Origin: Streptomyces microflavus
Lineage (GTDB): Bacteria > Actinomycetota > Actinomycetes > Streptomycetales > Streptomycetaceae
Reading direction: 5' to 3'
NCBI RefSeq assembly: GCF_014650075.1
Contig: NZ_BMUG01000012.1
Coordinates: 62,001-126,000, forward strand
Length of the DNA: 64,000 nt
Shown: positions 42,525 to 51,204 of the stretch, piece by piece
Numbering within the stretch: position 1 is the stretch's first letter
How the letters are laid out: every line of letters begins with the position of its first letter
Program-made: the position numbers and the translations under genes
The notes under the pieces: model-generated
What the model was told of the DNA's origin: nothing
Seen by the model: only the letters and a program-made list of their open reading frames with translations
Database searches by the model: none

Positions 42525-42652
42525 GACACCTTCCCCAAATGGTCTTGATCGGTGCGGATGTCCATGCTAACGGGCTCCACGGGTGTCTCATTCCACGATC
42601 AAGATCAGTTGGGCGTTCTGTAGCTTTCTACGGGACGCCGCAAGCTTTCTGC

Positions 42653-42675
42653 GGGACACCCCGCGCGGGTGTCCC
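42653..42675 (-). terminator. Hairpin terminator after the sigma factor gene
   Basis: A perfect 9-bp stem (42653-42661 with 42667-42675) and a 5-base loop, beginning at the sigma-factor stop codon. Confidence 0.8.
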
Positions 42676-43340
42676 TACTGCTCGGCGAGCGCCCGCAGGC
42701 GGCTGAGCGCCCGGTGCTGGGCGACCCGGACCGCGCCCGGGGACATGCCGAGCATCCGCCCGGTCTCCTCGGCGGTCAGTCCGACCGCGACCCGCAGCAC
42801 CAGCAGCTCGCGCTGGCTCTCCGGGAGGTTGGCGAGGAGCTTCTTGGCCCAGGCGGCGTCGCTGCTGAGCAGGGCGCGCTCCTCCGGGCCGAGGGAGTCG
42901 TCGGGGCGCTCCGGCATCTCGTCGGAGGGGACGGCGGTCGATCCCGGGTGGCGCATCGCGGCGCGCTGGAGGTCGGCGACCTTGTGGCCGGCGATGGCGA
43001 AGACGAAGGCTTCGAAGGGCCTGCCGGTGTCCTTGTAGCGCGGCAGCGCCATCAGCACGGCGACGCAGACCTCCTGTGCGAGGTCCTCCACGAAGTGGCG
43101 AGCATCACCGGGCAGACGGTTGAGCCGGGAGCGGCAGTAGCGCAGGGCCAGGGGATGGACATGGGCCAGCAGATCGTGAGTGGCCTGCGCGTCGCCGTCG
43201 ACGGCGCGGTGCACCAGAGCACCGATCACCGTGGTTTCGTCGTCGCGCATCGGACCATGGTGCCCTGATGCCGCAGGGTCCGCTCCATCGCGTCCCGAGT
43301 TGTGCACCGAAGCGTTATGAGCGGGTGCGCCGGATGTCAT
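42675..43340 (-). CDS. shbA: ECF-like RNA polymerase sigma factor, probable ShbA
   Basis: About 221 residues. Region 2 (ALRYCRSRLNRLPGDARHFVEDLAQEVCVAV, then RPFEAFVFAIAGHKVADLQR) and region 4 (LPESQRELLVLRVAVGLTAEETGRMLGMSPGAVRVAQHRALSRL) are clear; there is no region 1 or 3, as in ECF sigmas. ATG 43340 follows GGGGAGG at about 10 bases; ATG 43250 (MRDDETT) is an alternative. The position between guaB and bldM is that of the sigma factor which, from memory, drives hrdB transcription in Streptomyces griseus. The symbol rests on that synteny. Confidence 0.85.
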   Translation of the reverse strand: MTSGAPAHNASVHNSGRDGADPAASGHHGPMRDDETTVIGALVHRAVDGDAQATHDLLAHVHPLALRYCRSRLNRLPGDARHFVEDLAQEVCVAVLMALPRYKDTGRPFEAFVFAIAGHKVADLQRAAMRHPGSTAVPSDEMPERPDDSLGPEERALLSSDAAWAKKLLANLPESQRELLVLRVAVGLTAEETGRMLGMSPGAVRVAQHRALSRLRALAEQ

Positions 43341-43485
43341 GTCCTGCGCCCTCCCCTTCCGCTCGACCGAATCGTTCCTGAGGAACTCCACGACTCAAGG
43401 ATGCGTCATCGGCCGGGAAGCGTCACATGGCGCCGTCGGCGGGCGCCCGGATCCGGGGTCGTACCGCTGGTGACCCGTCCCGTCT

Positions 43486-43511
43486 CCCCGTCCGCCGGTC
43501 TGCGGACGGGG
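43486..43511 (-). terminator. Hairpin terminator after bldM
   Basis: A perfect 10-bp stem (43486-43495 with 43502-43511) with a 6-base loop, 18 bp past the bldM stop. Confidence 0.85.
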
Positions 43512-43528
43512 GCGGTCCGGGCCGGGCG

Positions 43529-44140
43529 TCAGCGGACCAGCCCCCAGCGGAATCCCAGGGCCACCGCATGGGCGCGGTCCGAGGCTCCGAGCTTCTTGAA
43601 CAGCCGCCTGGCGTGGGTCTTGACCGTGTCCTCGGAGAGGAACAGCTCACGGCCGATCTCCGCGTTGGAGCGGCCGTGGCTCATCCCTTCGAGCACCTGG
43701 ATCTCCCGCGCGGTGAGCGTCGGGGCCGCCCCCATCTCGGCGGACCGCAGCCGGCGCGGGGCGAGCCGCCACGTCGGGTCGGCCAGCGCCTGGGTGACGG
43801 TGGCCCGCAGTTCGGCGCGCGAGGCGTCCTTGTGCAGATAGCCGCGGGCACCGGCGGCGACCGCGAGCGCGACCCCGTCCAGGTCCTCGGCGACGGTCAG
43901 CATGATGATCCGGGCCCCGGGGTCGGCGGAGAGCAGCCGCCGGACCGTCTCCACACCCCCCAGACCGGGCATGCGTACGTCCATCAGAATCAGATCCGAA
44001 CGGTCGGCCCCCCAGCGGCGGAGGACTTCCTCGCCGTTGGCCGCCGTGGTCACGCGCTCGACACCGGGCACGGTGGCCACCGCGCGACGGAGCGCTTCTC
44101 GGGCAAGCGGGGAGTCGTCGCAGACGAGGACGGATGTCAT
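43529..44140 (-). CDS. bldM: Developmental response regulator BldM
   Basis: 203 residues: receiver domain with DD pair (D8-D9) and D54 in LILMDVRMPGLGGVET, and LuxR helix-turn-helix APTLTAREIQVLEGMSHGRSNAEIGRELF. Sequence and position (next to divergent whiD) agree with BldM, the orphan regulator that works as a homodimer and as a heterodimer with WhiI to switch on aerial growth and sporulation genes. ATG 44140 is chosen because GGAGG lies about 6 bases upstream and the family starts MTSVLVCDDSP; an in-frame extension to 44200 is rejected. Confidence 0.97.
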   Translation of the reverse strand: MTSVLVCDDSPLAREALRRAVATVPGVERVTTAANGEEVLRRWGADRSDLILMDVRMPGLGGVETVRRLLSADPGARIIMLTVAEDLDGVALAVAAGARGYLHKDASRAELRATVTQALADPTWRLAPRRLRSAEMGAAPTLTAREIQVLEGMSHGRSNAEIGRELFLSEDTVKTHARRLFKKLGASDRAHAVALGFRWGLVR

Positions 44141-44263
44141 GACCGTCCTCCGCAGCTGATGCGCGTCACCTTGAGCCTCCAGGCTGATACAAGTCGTCAC
44201 CTGTGCGGTTGACCCCTTCGGACATGTGCCCGAGCTCGTTCTCCGTCAACCGCATCCGCCCTC

Positions 44264-44291
44264 TTAACGATGGTCACTCGAAAGAGTTACG
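44264..44291 (-). promoter_or_regulatory. Sigma-BldN-type promoter of bldM
   Basis: Read on the minus strand, CGTAAC (44291-44286) and CGTTAA (44269-44264) are spaced by 16 bp, close to the known sigma-BldN pattern CGTAAC-N16-CGTTGA. bldM is the classical BldN target. The expected start lies near 44257, giving a leader of about 115 bases. The 449-bp bldM-whiD gap also holds AT-rich -10-like elements for whiD near 44433-44470 and a hairpin at 44524-44545. Confidence 0.7.
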
Positions 44292-44523
44292 GGTCGGACC
44301 TTCGGGTTCGGCACTCTACGTGAGGGCCCGTGCACGGAGGAGAGCGACGCGGGTGATTCACCCGTCAACCGAATCTTCACTCCCCGACTTGCCCTATTTG
44401 GCGAGATTTCTTCCCTTTTAAGGGTGTCTGTGGCTAGATTCGCAAACAGTCATATTTACATCTACTAGCACCGCAGATGTACGGTCGAGACTCAGGTCAC
44501 CGAAGAGACGATCGCCGATCACG

Positions 44524-44545
44524 GACCGCCGGTTCACCGGCGGTC
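44524..44545 (+). promoter_or_regulatory. Hairpin in the whiD leader
   Basis: A perfect 9-bp stem (44524-44532 with 44537-44545) with a TTCA loop, 45 bp ahead of the whiD start. It could stabilise or regulate the leader RNA; the function is not known. Confidence 0.5.
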
Positions 44546-44589
44546 GAGGATGCCGCTTCCGACACGGCATGGCTTCGAGGGGACAAGCA

Positions 44590-44931
44590 ATGGCAGATTT
44601 CTCCCGCCTTCCCGGACCCAACGCAGACCTGTGGGACTGGCAGCTGCTGGCCGCCTGCCGAGGCGTCGACAGCTCCCTGTTCTTCCATCCCGAAGGCGAG
44701 CGCGGCGCCGCCCGCAGCGCTCGTGAGACCTCCGCCAAGGAGGTGTGCATGCGGTGCCCGGTACGCGCCGAGTGCGCGGCCCACGCCCTGGCCGTACGGG
44801 AGCCCTACGGGGTGTGGGGCGGCCTGACCGAGGACGAGCGCGAAGAGCTCATGGGCCGGGCCAGGACCCGGCTGATCACCGCGGCGCCCTCGGGCGTCAC
44901 CACGGCCACCACGGGCTCCCGCCCGACCTGA
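44590..44931 (+). CDS. whiD: WhiB-family iron-sulfur transcription factor WhiD
   Basis: 113 residues. The four [4Fe-4S] ligands C23, C53, C56 and C62 and the turn GVWGG followed by a basic segment (GRARTRL) are present. The start MADFSRLPGPNADLWDWQLL is nearly identical to S. coelicolor WhiD as I recall it. WhiD is needed for late sporulation and septum placement. ATG 44590 follows GAGGGGA. It is divergent from bldM, and BldM-type regulators are known to act on whiD. Confidence 0.97.
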   Translation: MADFSRLPGPNADLWDWQLLAACRGVDSSLFFHPEGERGAARSARETSAKEVCMRCPVRAECAAHALAVREPYGVWGGLTEDEREELMGRARTRLITAAPSGVTTATTGSRPT

Positions 44932-45019
44932 CACCCAACGGTCCCCATCGAACGCAGAAACGTTTCCCCATACGGTCCCGACGCCGCCACCGCCGCCCTG
45001 GCCCCCGGCCGTGCGGGTC

Positions 45020-45910
45020 TCAGCGGGCGGCTGCCCGGGCCAGCTGGTCCAGGGTGGCCGCCACCGCCGGGACCCGGGCCAGGTCCGGCAGGGTGAGCGC
45101 CACGATCTCCCGCTCGATCGCGGGCTCCACCGAGACGGTCCTCGCCCCCTTGGGCCGCACCGACTCGACGGCGAGCTCCGGCAGGACCGCCACGCCGAGT
45201 CCGGCCCCCACCAGGCCCATCACCGCCGGGTAGTCGTCGGTCGCGAAGTCGATCCGGGGGGTGAAGCCGGCCTCCTCGCAGACCTCCACCAGCTGACGGC
45301 GGCAGCGCGGGCAGCCCGCGATCCACGGCTCGTCCGCCAGCTCGTCGATACCCACGCTCGACGCGCCCGCCAGCCGGTGCCCCTCCGGGACCAGGCCGAT
45401 CAGCCGGTCGGTGAGCAGCGGCCGGACCACCAGGTCGTCCCATTCGCCGCCGGACGTTCCGTACCGGAAGGCCAGGGCGATGTCGCAGTCGCCGTCGCGC
45501 AGCAGGTCGACCGAGCGCGGCGGCTCCGCCTCCACCAGCGAGACCCGGGTCCCGGGGTGCTCGGCCCGCAGGGCCGCCAGGGCGCCGGGGACCAGGGTGG
45601 AGCTGCCGCTCGGGAAGGAGACCAGCCGGACCCGGCCGGCCCGCAGTCCGGCGATGGCGGCGACCTCCTCCTCCGCGGCGGTCAGCCCGGCGAGGATGCC
45701 GGAGGCGTGCCGCACCAGCGCCTCGCCCGCCTGGGTGAGGCGCATCTCGCGCCCGGTGCGGATCAGCAGGGTGGTGCCGGCGGAGGACTCCAGGGCCTTC
45801 ATCTGCTGGCTCACCGCGGGCTGGGTGCAGCCGAGTTCGCGGGCGGCGGCGGAGAACGAGCCGGTGGTGGAGACGGCGCGCAGGACGCGGAGGTGGCGTG
45901 CTTCGATCAC
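45020..45910 (-). CDS. LysR-family transcriptional regulator
   Basis: 296 residues. The N-terminal winged helix reads HLRVLRAVSTTGSFSAAARELGCTQPAVSQQMKALE, and the rest is a periplasmic-binding-like effector domain. GTG 45910 has only a weak ribosome-binding site. It is divergent from a MOSC gene across an 80-bp gap, where it probably binds. The effector is unknown. Confidence 0.92.
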   Translation of the reverse strand: MIEARHLRVLRAVSTTGSFSAAARELGCTQPAVSQQMKALESSAGTTLLIRTGREMRLTQAGEALVRHASGILAGLTAAEEEVAAIAGLRAGRVRLVSFPSGSSTLVPGALAALRAEHPGTRVSLVEAEPPRSVDLLRDGDCDIALAFRYGTSGGEWDDLVVRPLLTDRLIGLVPEGHRLAGASSVGIDELADEPWIAGCPRCRRQLVEVCEEAGFTPRIDFATDDYPAVMGLVGAGLGVAVLPELAVESVRPKGARTVSVEPAIEREIVALTLPDLARVPAVAATLDQLARAAAR

Positions 45911-45990
45911 CCGTCCACCATAAGAGGTTCTTGGATAGGAGGCGAACTAATGACGTACCCCTTTGAGGGCTGAGCCATTAGCGTGACCGC

Positions 45991-46683
45991 ATGAGATTGC
46001 TGAGTGTGAATGTAGGCCGCCCCGCTCCCCTCCCGTCCGCGGGTGGCCCCGGCGGTCTGTCCGGGATCGACAAGCGGCCGTTCGAGGGGGCCGTGCGGGT
46101 CTCCGATCCCGGCCCCAAGGGGACGGGCGGCAGCGGGCTCGCCGGGGACGCGGTCTGCGACCTGCGCAACCACGGCGGCAGCGACCAGGCCGTGTACGCC
46201 TTCGCCCGGGAGGAGCTGGACGCCTGGGAGCGGCAGCTCGGCGGCCGGGAGCTGGCGAACGGGTCCTTCGGCGAGAACCTCACCACCCTCGGCGTCGATG
46301 TGAGCGGCGCGCTGATCGGTGAGCGCTGGCGGGTGGGGGCGGAGCTGCTCCTGGAGGTGACCTCCGGACGCATCCCGTGCCGGACCTTCGCCGACCACAT
46401 CGGGGAGGAGAAGTGGGTGCGGCGGTTCACCCAGGAGGCGGTCACCGGCGCGTATCTGCGGGTCGTCGAGCCGGGCACGATCCGGGCCGGGGACCCCGTC
46501 GAGATCGTGCACCGCCCGGACCACGGGATCACCGCGGCCCTGCAGTTCCGGGCCGTGACGACCGAGCGCACCCTGCTGCCCTCCCTGCTGGTCGCAGCGT
46601 CGGCACTGCACCCGGAGGCGCTGCACAAGGCCCGGGAGTACGTGGCCCGAGGCGGTGGTTCCGGGGCGCGCGCGGGGCACTAA
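45991..46683 (+). CDS. MOSC-domain protein
   Basis: 230 residues. The MOSC beta-barrel is recognised by GDAVCDLRNHGGSDQAVYAFAREELDAWE, NLTTLGVDVSGALIGERWRVG and the Cys in TSGRIPCRTFADHIG, as in YiiM-like molybdenum-cofactor-sulfurase C-terminal proteins. No clear ribosome-binding site precedes ATG 45991, so the transcript may be leaderless. It may act on molybdopterin-dependent N-hydroxylated substrates; that is family-level inference. Confidence 0.88.
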   Translation: MRLLSVNVGRPAPLPSAGGPGGLSGIDKRPFEGAVRVSDPGPKGTGGSGLAGDAVCDLRNHGGSDQAVYAFAREELDAWERQLGGRELANGSFGENLTTLGVDVSGALIGERWRVGAELLLEVTSGRIPCRTFADHIGEEKWVRRFTQEAVTGAYLRVVEPGTIRAGDPVEIVHRPDHGITAALQFRAVTTERTLLPSLLVAASALHPEALHKAREYVARGGGSGARAGH

Positions 46684-46693
46684 CGTGCCGCGT

Positions 46694-47467
46694 ATGACGA
46701 CAGCACTGATTACGGGCGCGACGGCGGGCATCGGGGCGGCCTTCGCGCGCCGGCTCGCGAGCCAGGGGCACAACCTGGTGCTGGTGGCCCGGGACACCGC
46801 CCGGCTGCGCGAGCAGGCCACCGAACTCCACGACCGGCACGGCATCGAGGCCGAGGTGCTGAGCGCGGACCTGTCCACGGACGCCGGGATCGAGGCGGTC
46901 GCGAAGCGGCTCGCGGACCGCACCCACCCGGTCGACCTGCTGGTCAACAACGCGGGGTTCGGCAACAAGGGGCGCTACCTGGAAGTGCCCATGGCCGATG
47001 AGCTGACGATGCTGAAGGTGCACTGCGAGGCGGTGCTGCGACTGACCTCGGCCGCCACCACGGGCATGAAGGAGCGCGGCCGGGGCGGGGTGATCAACGT
47101 GGCGTCGGTGGCGGCGTTCGTACCGCGCGGCACGTACGGGGCGTCCAAGGCGTGGGTCGTGCAGTTCACCCAGGGAGCGGCGAAGGACCTGGCCGGGTCG
47201 GGGGTGCGGCTGATGGCGCTGTGCCCCGGCTTCGTCCGTACGGAGTTCCACGAGCGGGCCGGGATGGGCACCGGCAACATCCCGGGGTGGATGTGGCTGG
47301 ACGCCGACAAGCTGGTGGCGACGGCCCTGGCGGATCTGGCCCGGGGCAAGTCGGTGTCGGTCCCGGACCCGCGCTACAAGGCGCTGATGGGGCTGGTGAA
47401 GGTGACCCCGCGCGGTCTGCTGGGCGGGGTCACCTCGCGTACGGGGCGCAAGTACGGGCCCCAGTAA
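46694..47467 (+). CDS. Short-chain dehydrogenase/reductase
   Basis: 257 residues of the classical SDR fold: TALITGATAGIGAAFA (NAD(P)-binding TGxxxGIG), NNAGFGNKG, catalytic Ser in NVASVAAF and YxxxK in GTYGASKAW. ATG 46694 is the only sensible start after the MOSC stop 10 bp upstream, so the two genes are probably co-transcribed. The substrate is unknown. Confidence 0.93.
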   Translation: MTTALITGATAGIGAAFARRLASQGHNLVLVARDTARLREQATELHDRHGIEAEVLSADLSTDAGIEAVAKRLADRTHPVDLLVNNAGFGNKGRYLEVPMADELTMLKVHCEAVLRLTSAATTGMKERGRGGVINVASVAAFVPRGTYGASKAWVVQFTQGAAKDLAGSGVRLMALCPGFVRTEFHERAGMGTGNIPGWMWLDADKLVATALADLARGKSVSVPDPRYKALMGLVKVTPRGLLGGVTSRTGRKYGPQ

Positions 47468-47525
47468 GCGGGTCGGGCCGTGCAGGTCGGCGCACCCCCT
47501 CCCCCGTGCCGCCGCGTTGTGATCG

Positions 47526-47557
47526 AATGATCGGCCATCACTCATGGTTCGATCATT
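47526..47557. promoter_or_regulatory. Putative operator of the DeoR/LacI regulator gene
   Basis: AATGATCGG (47526-47534) and TTCGATCATT (47548-47557) form an inverted pair just ahead of the regulator start at 47580. The same TCGATCATT word recurs twice in front of the transport operon, which suggests autoregulation. Confidence 0.65.
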
Positions 47558-47579
47558 CTGCTCAAGGGGGGCTGTCACC

Positions 47580-48704
47580 GTGCGCGAAGGTGGAGCCGAA
47601 CGACATGACCGGCTGCTGAACCTGGTCCGCGAGCGCGGGACCGTACGGGTGTCGGACCTGGCGGGGCGCCTCGGTGTCTCGGTGGTCACGGCCCGGCGCG
47701 ATGTCGAGGCGCTGGCCTCCAGAGGGCTCCTGGAGCGGACGCACGGTTCGGTGTCCTGGCCCGCCGACCGGGGTCCGGCCGGTACGCCGGTGGGCGGCGG
47801 CCCGGTGATCGGGATGCTCGCCCCGGCGGCCGCGTACTACTTCGCCGAGGTCATCCGGGGCGCCCACGAGGCGGCCGCCCGGCTCGGCGCCCGGCTGATC
47901 CTGCGGGTCACCGACTACCGCCCCGAGGACGACGCCGCGCACGCCGCCGGGCTGCTGGCGGCCGGGGCCCAGGGGCTGCTGCTGGCGCCGAGCTGGACGG
48001 AGCCCGAGCACCCCGCGCGCTACAGCGACTGGATCGCGCGGCTGCCGGTCGAGAAGGTGCTGGTGGAGCGGGAAGGGGAGCCCGGCGGTCCGCTGGAGGG
48101 TCTTGACCGGGTCGGCTCCGACCACGCTCACGGGGTCCTCCTCGCCGTACGGCATCTGGTGCGGCTGGGGCACGGGACGCCGATGCTGGTCGCGCGGACG
48201 GACAGCCCCACCGCCCGGGCGGTACGCGCCGGTTACGGGCGGGCGCTGGAGACCCTGGGCCTGGCCGGGACCGAACCGCTGGTCGCCGCCGTCTCCGACG
48301 ACCGCGACCCCGCCCTCTTCGAGCGGTCGGCGCTGGCCGTGCGGGACGCGGTGCGCGAGGGGCGGGCGAGTTCGGTGCTGATGCACAACGACGAGGACGC
48401 CATCCGCATGGTGCGCCGCCTGGCCGAGCTGGGGGTGCGGGTCCCCGGTGACCTGGCGCTGGTCACGTACGACGACGAGGTGGCCGCGCTCGCCGACACC
48501 CCGCTCAGCGCGGTGGCCCCGCCCAAGCGGGAGGTCGGGCGGTGCGCGGCGGAGCTGCTGGTGGAGCGGCTGTCCGGGCACCGGTACCCGGGCGGCGAGG
48601 GGGCCGCGCCCCGGCGTCATGTGGCGCTGCTGCCGGCCTTGCGGGTGCGGGGGTCCTGCGGTCGGCCGGGGGCGGAGGAAGCCGACCGTCTGGCGACGGT
48701 ATGA
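47580..48704 (+). CDS. Hybrid DeoR-type HTH / LacI-type sugar-binding transcriptional regulator
   Basis: 374 residues. The N-terminal domain is DeoR-like (HDRLLNLVRERGTVRVSDLAGRLGVSVVTARRDVEAL), not LacI-like. From about residue 68 it is a periplasmic-binding-protein-type sensor (VIGMLAPAAAYYFAEVIRGAHEAA; GDLALVTYDDEVAALADTPLSAVAPPKREVG). GTG 47580 is preceded by AAGGGGGG. TCGATCATT-type operators lie before this gene and before the transporter operon 131 bp downstream, so it is very probably the local repressor responding to a sugar or sugar acid. Confidence 0.9.
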   Translation: MREGGAERHDRLLNLVRERGTVRVSDLAGRLGVSVVTARRDVEALASRGLLERTHGSVSWPADRGPAGTPVGGGPVIGMLAPAAAYYFAEVIRGAHEAAARLGARLILRVTDYRPEDDAAHAAGLLAAGAQGLLLAPSWTEPEHPARYSDWIARLPVEKVLVEREGEPGGPLEGLDRVGSDHAHGVLLAVRHLVRLGHGTPMLVARTDSPTARAVRAGYGRALETLGLAGTEPLVAAVSDDRDPALFERSALAVRDAVREGRASSVLMHNDEDAIRMVRRLAELGVRVPGDLALVTYDDEVAALADTPLSAVAPPKREVGRCAAELLVERLSGHRYPGGEGAAPRRHVALLPALRVRGSCGRPGAEEADRLATV

Positions 48705-48720
48705 CCCCCTTCACACCTTC

Positions 48721-48787
48721 TTGAATCGATCATTATTCGATCATTCAATCTTTCGCTCTTGACTTCGCTCAGGAGGGATCGAAATAT
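48721..48787 (+). promoter_or_regulatory. Promoter and double operator of the sugar-transport operon
   Basis: Two direct copies of AWTCGATCATT (48724-48734 and 48735-48745) sit 11 bp apart, framed by TTGAAT (48721-48726) and ATTCAA (48743-48748). A promoter TTGACT (48759-48764) with a poor -10 AAATAT (48782-48787), spacing 17, follows directly. Confidence 0.65.
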
Positions 48788-48835
48788 CGCGGCTACCCGC
48801 TCGTACCGTCGTCACGTCCGTACAGGAGCCATGCC

Positions 48836-50164
48836 GTGAGCCGCAGTTGGTCCCGTTCCGTCCATGCGCTGGTCGGCGCCGCCACCGCCCTCGCCGTTGT
48901 CACGGCGTGCGGCGGCGCCGACGACTCCCGCGCCCGAGGTACCGCCGACGACCCGGTGACCGTGTCCTTCTGGGCATGGACCAGGGGGTCGCAGGAGGTG
49001 GTGGACGCGTTCAACGCGACCCACGACACGATAAAGGTGGAGTTCGAGGAGATACCGTCCGGCGGTCTCGGCGGCTATCCGAAGATCGCCAACGCGGTGA
49101 AGGCGGGCATCGCCCCCGACCTGCTCTCCATCGAGTATCCGCAGCTGTCCGCGTTCGTCAGCCAGGGCTCGCTCCAGGACATCAGCGGCTATCTGACCGA
49201 GGACATCAAGAAGAAGTTCCTGCCGCAGACCATCGAGATGACCACGCTCGGCGGCAGGAACTGGGCGGTCCCGTTCGACGCGGCGCCCCAGGTCTTCTAC
49301 TACCGCAAGGACTTCTTCACCGAGCACGGCATCACCCCGCCCACCACCTGGGACGGGTTCCGCGAGGCGGCCAAGCAGGTGCGGAAGGCCGGGCCGAGGA
49401 CCCGGATCGCCACCTTCTTCCCCGACGACCCGACGTTCTTCCAGGCCATGGCGTGGCAGGCGGGCGCGCAGTGGTTCCGGGCCGACACCGACGCCTGGCG
49501 GGTCCACACCACCGACCCCGCCTCCGCCCGCACCGCCGCGTACTGGCAGGGCATGATCGACGACCGGCTCGTCTCCACCGCCTCCTCGTTCAGCCCCGAG
49601 TGGACCGGCTCCCTCAAGCAGGGCACCACCGTCGGCTACCTCGGGGCCTCCTGGGGCGCGGGCGTGCTCGCGGGCATCGTGCCCGAGCAGAAGGGCAAGT
49701 GGGCGGCGGTGCGGCTGCCGTCCTGGGAGGCGGACCGGCCGGCCAGCGGGATGATCGGCGGCTCCACGTTCGCCGTCAGCAAGGGCAGCTCCAAGACCGA
49801 GGCCGCCGTCGAGTTCGCGCTGTGGATGTCGACTCACGAGGACGCGATCAACGCCCGGATCGGGGCGAGCACGTCGAGCGCCCTGCCCGCCTCCCCCGCC
49901 ATGGTGCCGATCGCGAAGAAGGCCTTCGACACGAGCTTCTACGGAGGCCAGGACCTGTACGGGCTCTTCGAGGAGGCGGGCGCCTCCATCGGGCCCGACT
50001 GGGTGTGGGGCCCGAGCCCCGGGGCCACCAACTCGGCGCTGGGCGACGCGCTCGGCGAGGTGGCCGGCGGCGGCGCGACGCTCCCGGACGCGATCAGGCG
50101 GGCCCATGACGCCACGGTCGCCGACCTGAGGAAGCGCGGCCTGAAGGTGGAGGACCCGTCATGA
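48836..50164 (+). CDS. Sugar ABC-transporter substrate-binding lipoprotein
   Basis: 442 residues. The lipoprotein signal ends VVTAC with C25. The mature part is a family 1 solute-binding protein (VTVSFWAWTRGSQEVVDAFN; KAGIAPDLLSIEYPQLSAFV; GRNWAVPFDAAPQVFYYRKDFF), typical for oligosaccharides. GTG 48836 follows AGGAG. The stop overlaps the next start as ATGA. The ligand is unknown. Confidence 0.93.
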   Translation: MSRSWSRSVHALVGAATALAVVTACGGADDSRARGTADDPVTVSFWAWTRGSQEVVDAFNATHDTIKVEFEEIPSGGLGGYPKIANAVKAGIAPDLLSIEYPQLSAFVSQGSLQDISGYLTEDIKKKFLPQTIEMTTLGGRNWAVPFDAAPQVFYYRKDFFTEHGITPPTTWDGFREAAKQVRKAGPRTRIATFFPDDPTFFQAMAWQAGAQWFRADTDAWRVHTTDPASARTAAYWQGMIDDRLVSTASSFSPEWTGSLKQGTTVGYLGASWGAGVLAGIVPEQKGKWAAVRLPSWEADRPASGMIGGSTFAVSKGSSKTEAAVEFALWMSTHEDAINARIGASTSSALPASPAMVPIAKKAFDTSFYGGQDLYGLFEEAGASIGPDWVWGPSPGATNSALGDALGEVAGGGATLPDAIRRAHDATVADLRKRGLKVEDPS

Positions 50165-51204
50165 GCGGCGCACCCCGTCCCGCAAGCGGCAACGACGGAG
50201 GACGTCCACCGGAGGCGCCGAGCTCACAGGGGCGCCCGCCCGAAGCGCCCAGCTCACAGGAGCGCCCGGCGAAAGCGCCCAGTTCACAGGGCCACCCCTC
50301 GAAGGCCCTCAGCTCACGGGCCCGGACCCGGCTGGCGGCGGGCACCCTCCTCGCCCCCTTCTTCGCCCTCTTCACCGTGGCGATGATCGTCCCGGTCGCC
50401 TACGCGCTCTGGCTCAGCCTCTTCACCGAGAAGCAGTCCGGCCTCGGCTTCGACGGTCCGCGTACCGTCTTCGACGGGCTCGGCAACTACGCGGCGGCCC
50501 TGGGCGACCAGGCGTTCCGCGAGGGCTTCTGGGTGCTGCTCGGCTACTGCGCCTTCTACATCCCGCTGATGGGCGGCGGCGCGATCGTCCTGGCCCTGCT
50601 CCTGGACACCGCCCTGGCCCGCGCCCGCCGCTTCTTCCAGCTGGCGCTGTTCCTGCCGCACGCCATCCCCGGCCTGATCGCCGCGCTGATCTGGATCTAC
50701 CTCTACACACCGCAGCTCTCCCCCGTCGTCGCCGCGATGGAGGCGGGCGGGATCGGCTTCGACTTCTTCTCCTCCGAGGGCACGCTCCCCTCCATCGTGA
50801 ACATCGCGCTGTGGGAGTGGCTCGGCTACAACGTGGTGATCTTCTACGCCGCGCTCCAGGCCGTGGACCGCTCGCTGCTGGAGGCCGCGACCGTGGACGG
50901 CGCGGGCAACTGGCGGATCGCCTTCTCCATCAAGCTCCCCCTGATCCGCTCCTCCCTGGTGATGGTGCTGCTCTTCACGATCATCGGCTCGCTCCAGCTG
51001 TTCACCGAACCCCTGATCCTCAGCCGCGGCTCGGGCTCCGCGGTGACGAGCACCTGGACCCCGAACATGTACGCCTACAGCGCCGCGTTCGAGCGCAACG
51101 ACTACGGCCTCGCGGCAGCGGCCTCCGTCCTCATCGCCCTCGTCGCCGCCGTGCTCTCCTTCGCCGTCACCCGCTTCACCAACCGGAAGGAGGCACGGCC
51201 ATGA
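50161..51204 (+). CDS. Sugar ABC-transporter permease (MalF type)
   Basis: 347 residues. A Ser/Pro-rich N-terminal tail with near-repeated SSQGRPPEAP units (about 15-60) precedes about six membrane helices. The ATPase-contact EAA loop is LLEAATVDGAGNWRIAFSIKLP. ATGA overlaps join it to genes on both sides (50161-50164 and 51201-51204). Confidence 0.92.
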   Translation: MSGAPRPASGNDGGRPPEAPSSQGRPPEAPSSQERPAKAPSSQGHPSKALSSRARTRLAAGTLLAPFFALFTVAMIVPVAYALWLSLFTEKQSGLGFDGPRTVFDGLGNYAAALGDQAFREGFWVLLGYCAFYIPLMGGGAIVLALLLDTALARARRFFQLALFLPHAIPGLIAALIWIYLYTPQLSPVVAAMEAGGIGFDFFSSEGTLPSIVNIALWEWLGYNVVIFYAALQAVDRSLLEAATVDGAGNWRIAFSIKLPLIRSSLVMVLLFTIIGSLQLFTEPLILSRGSGSAVTSTWTPNMYAYSAAFERNDYGLAAAASVLIALVAAVLSFAVTRFTNRKEARP

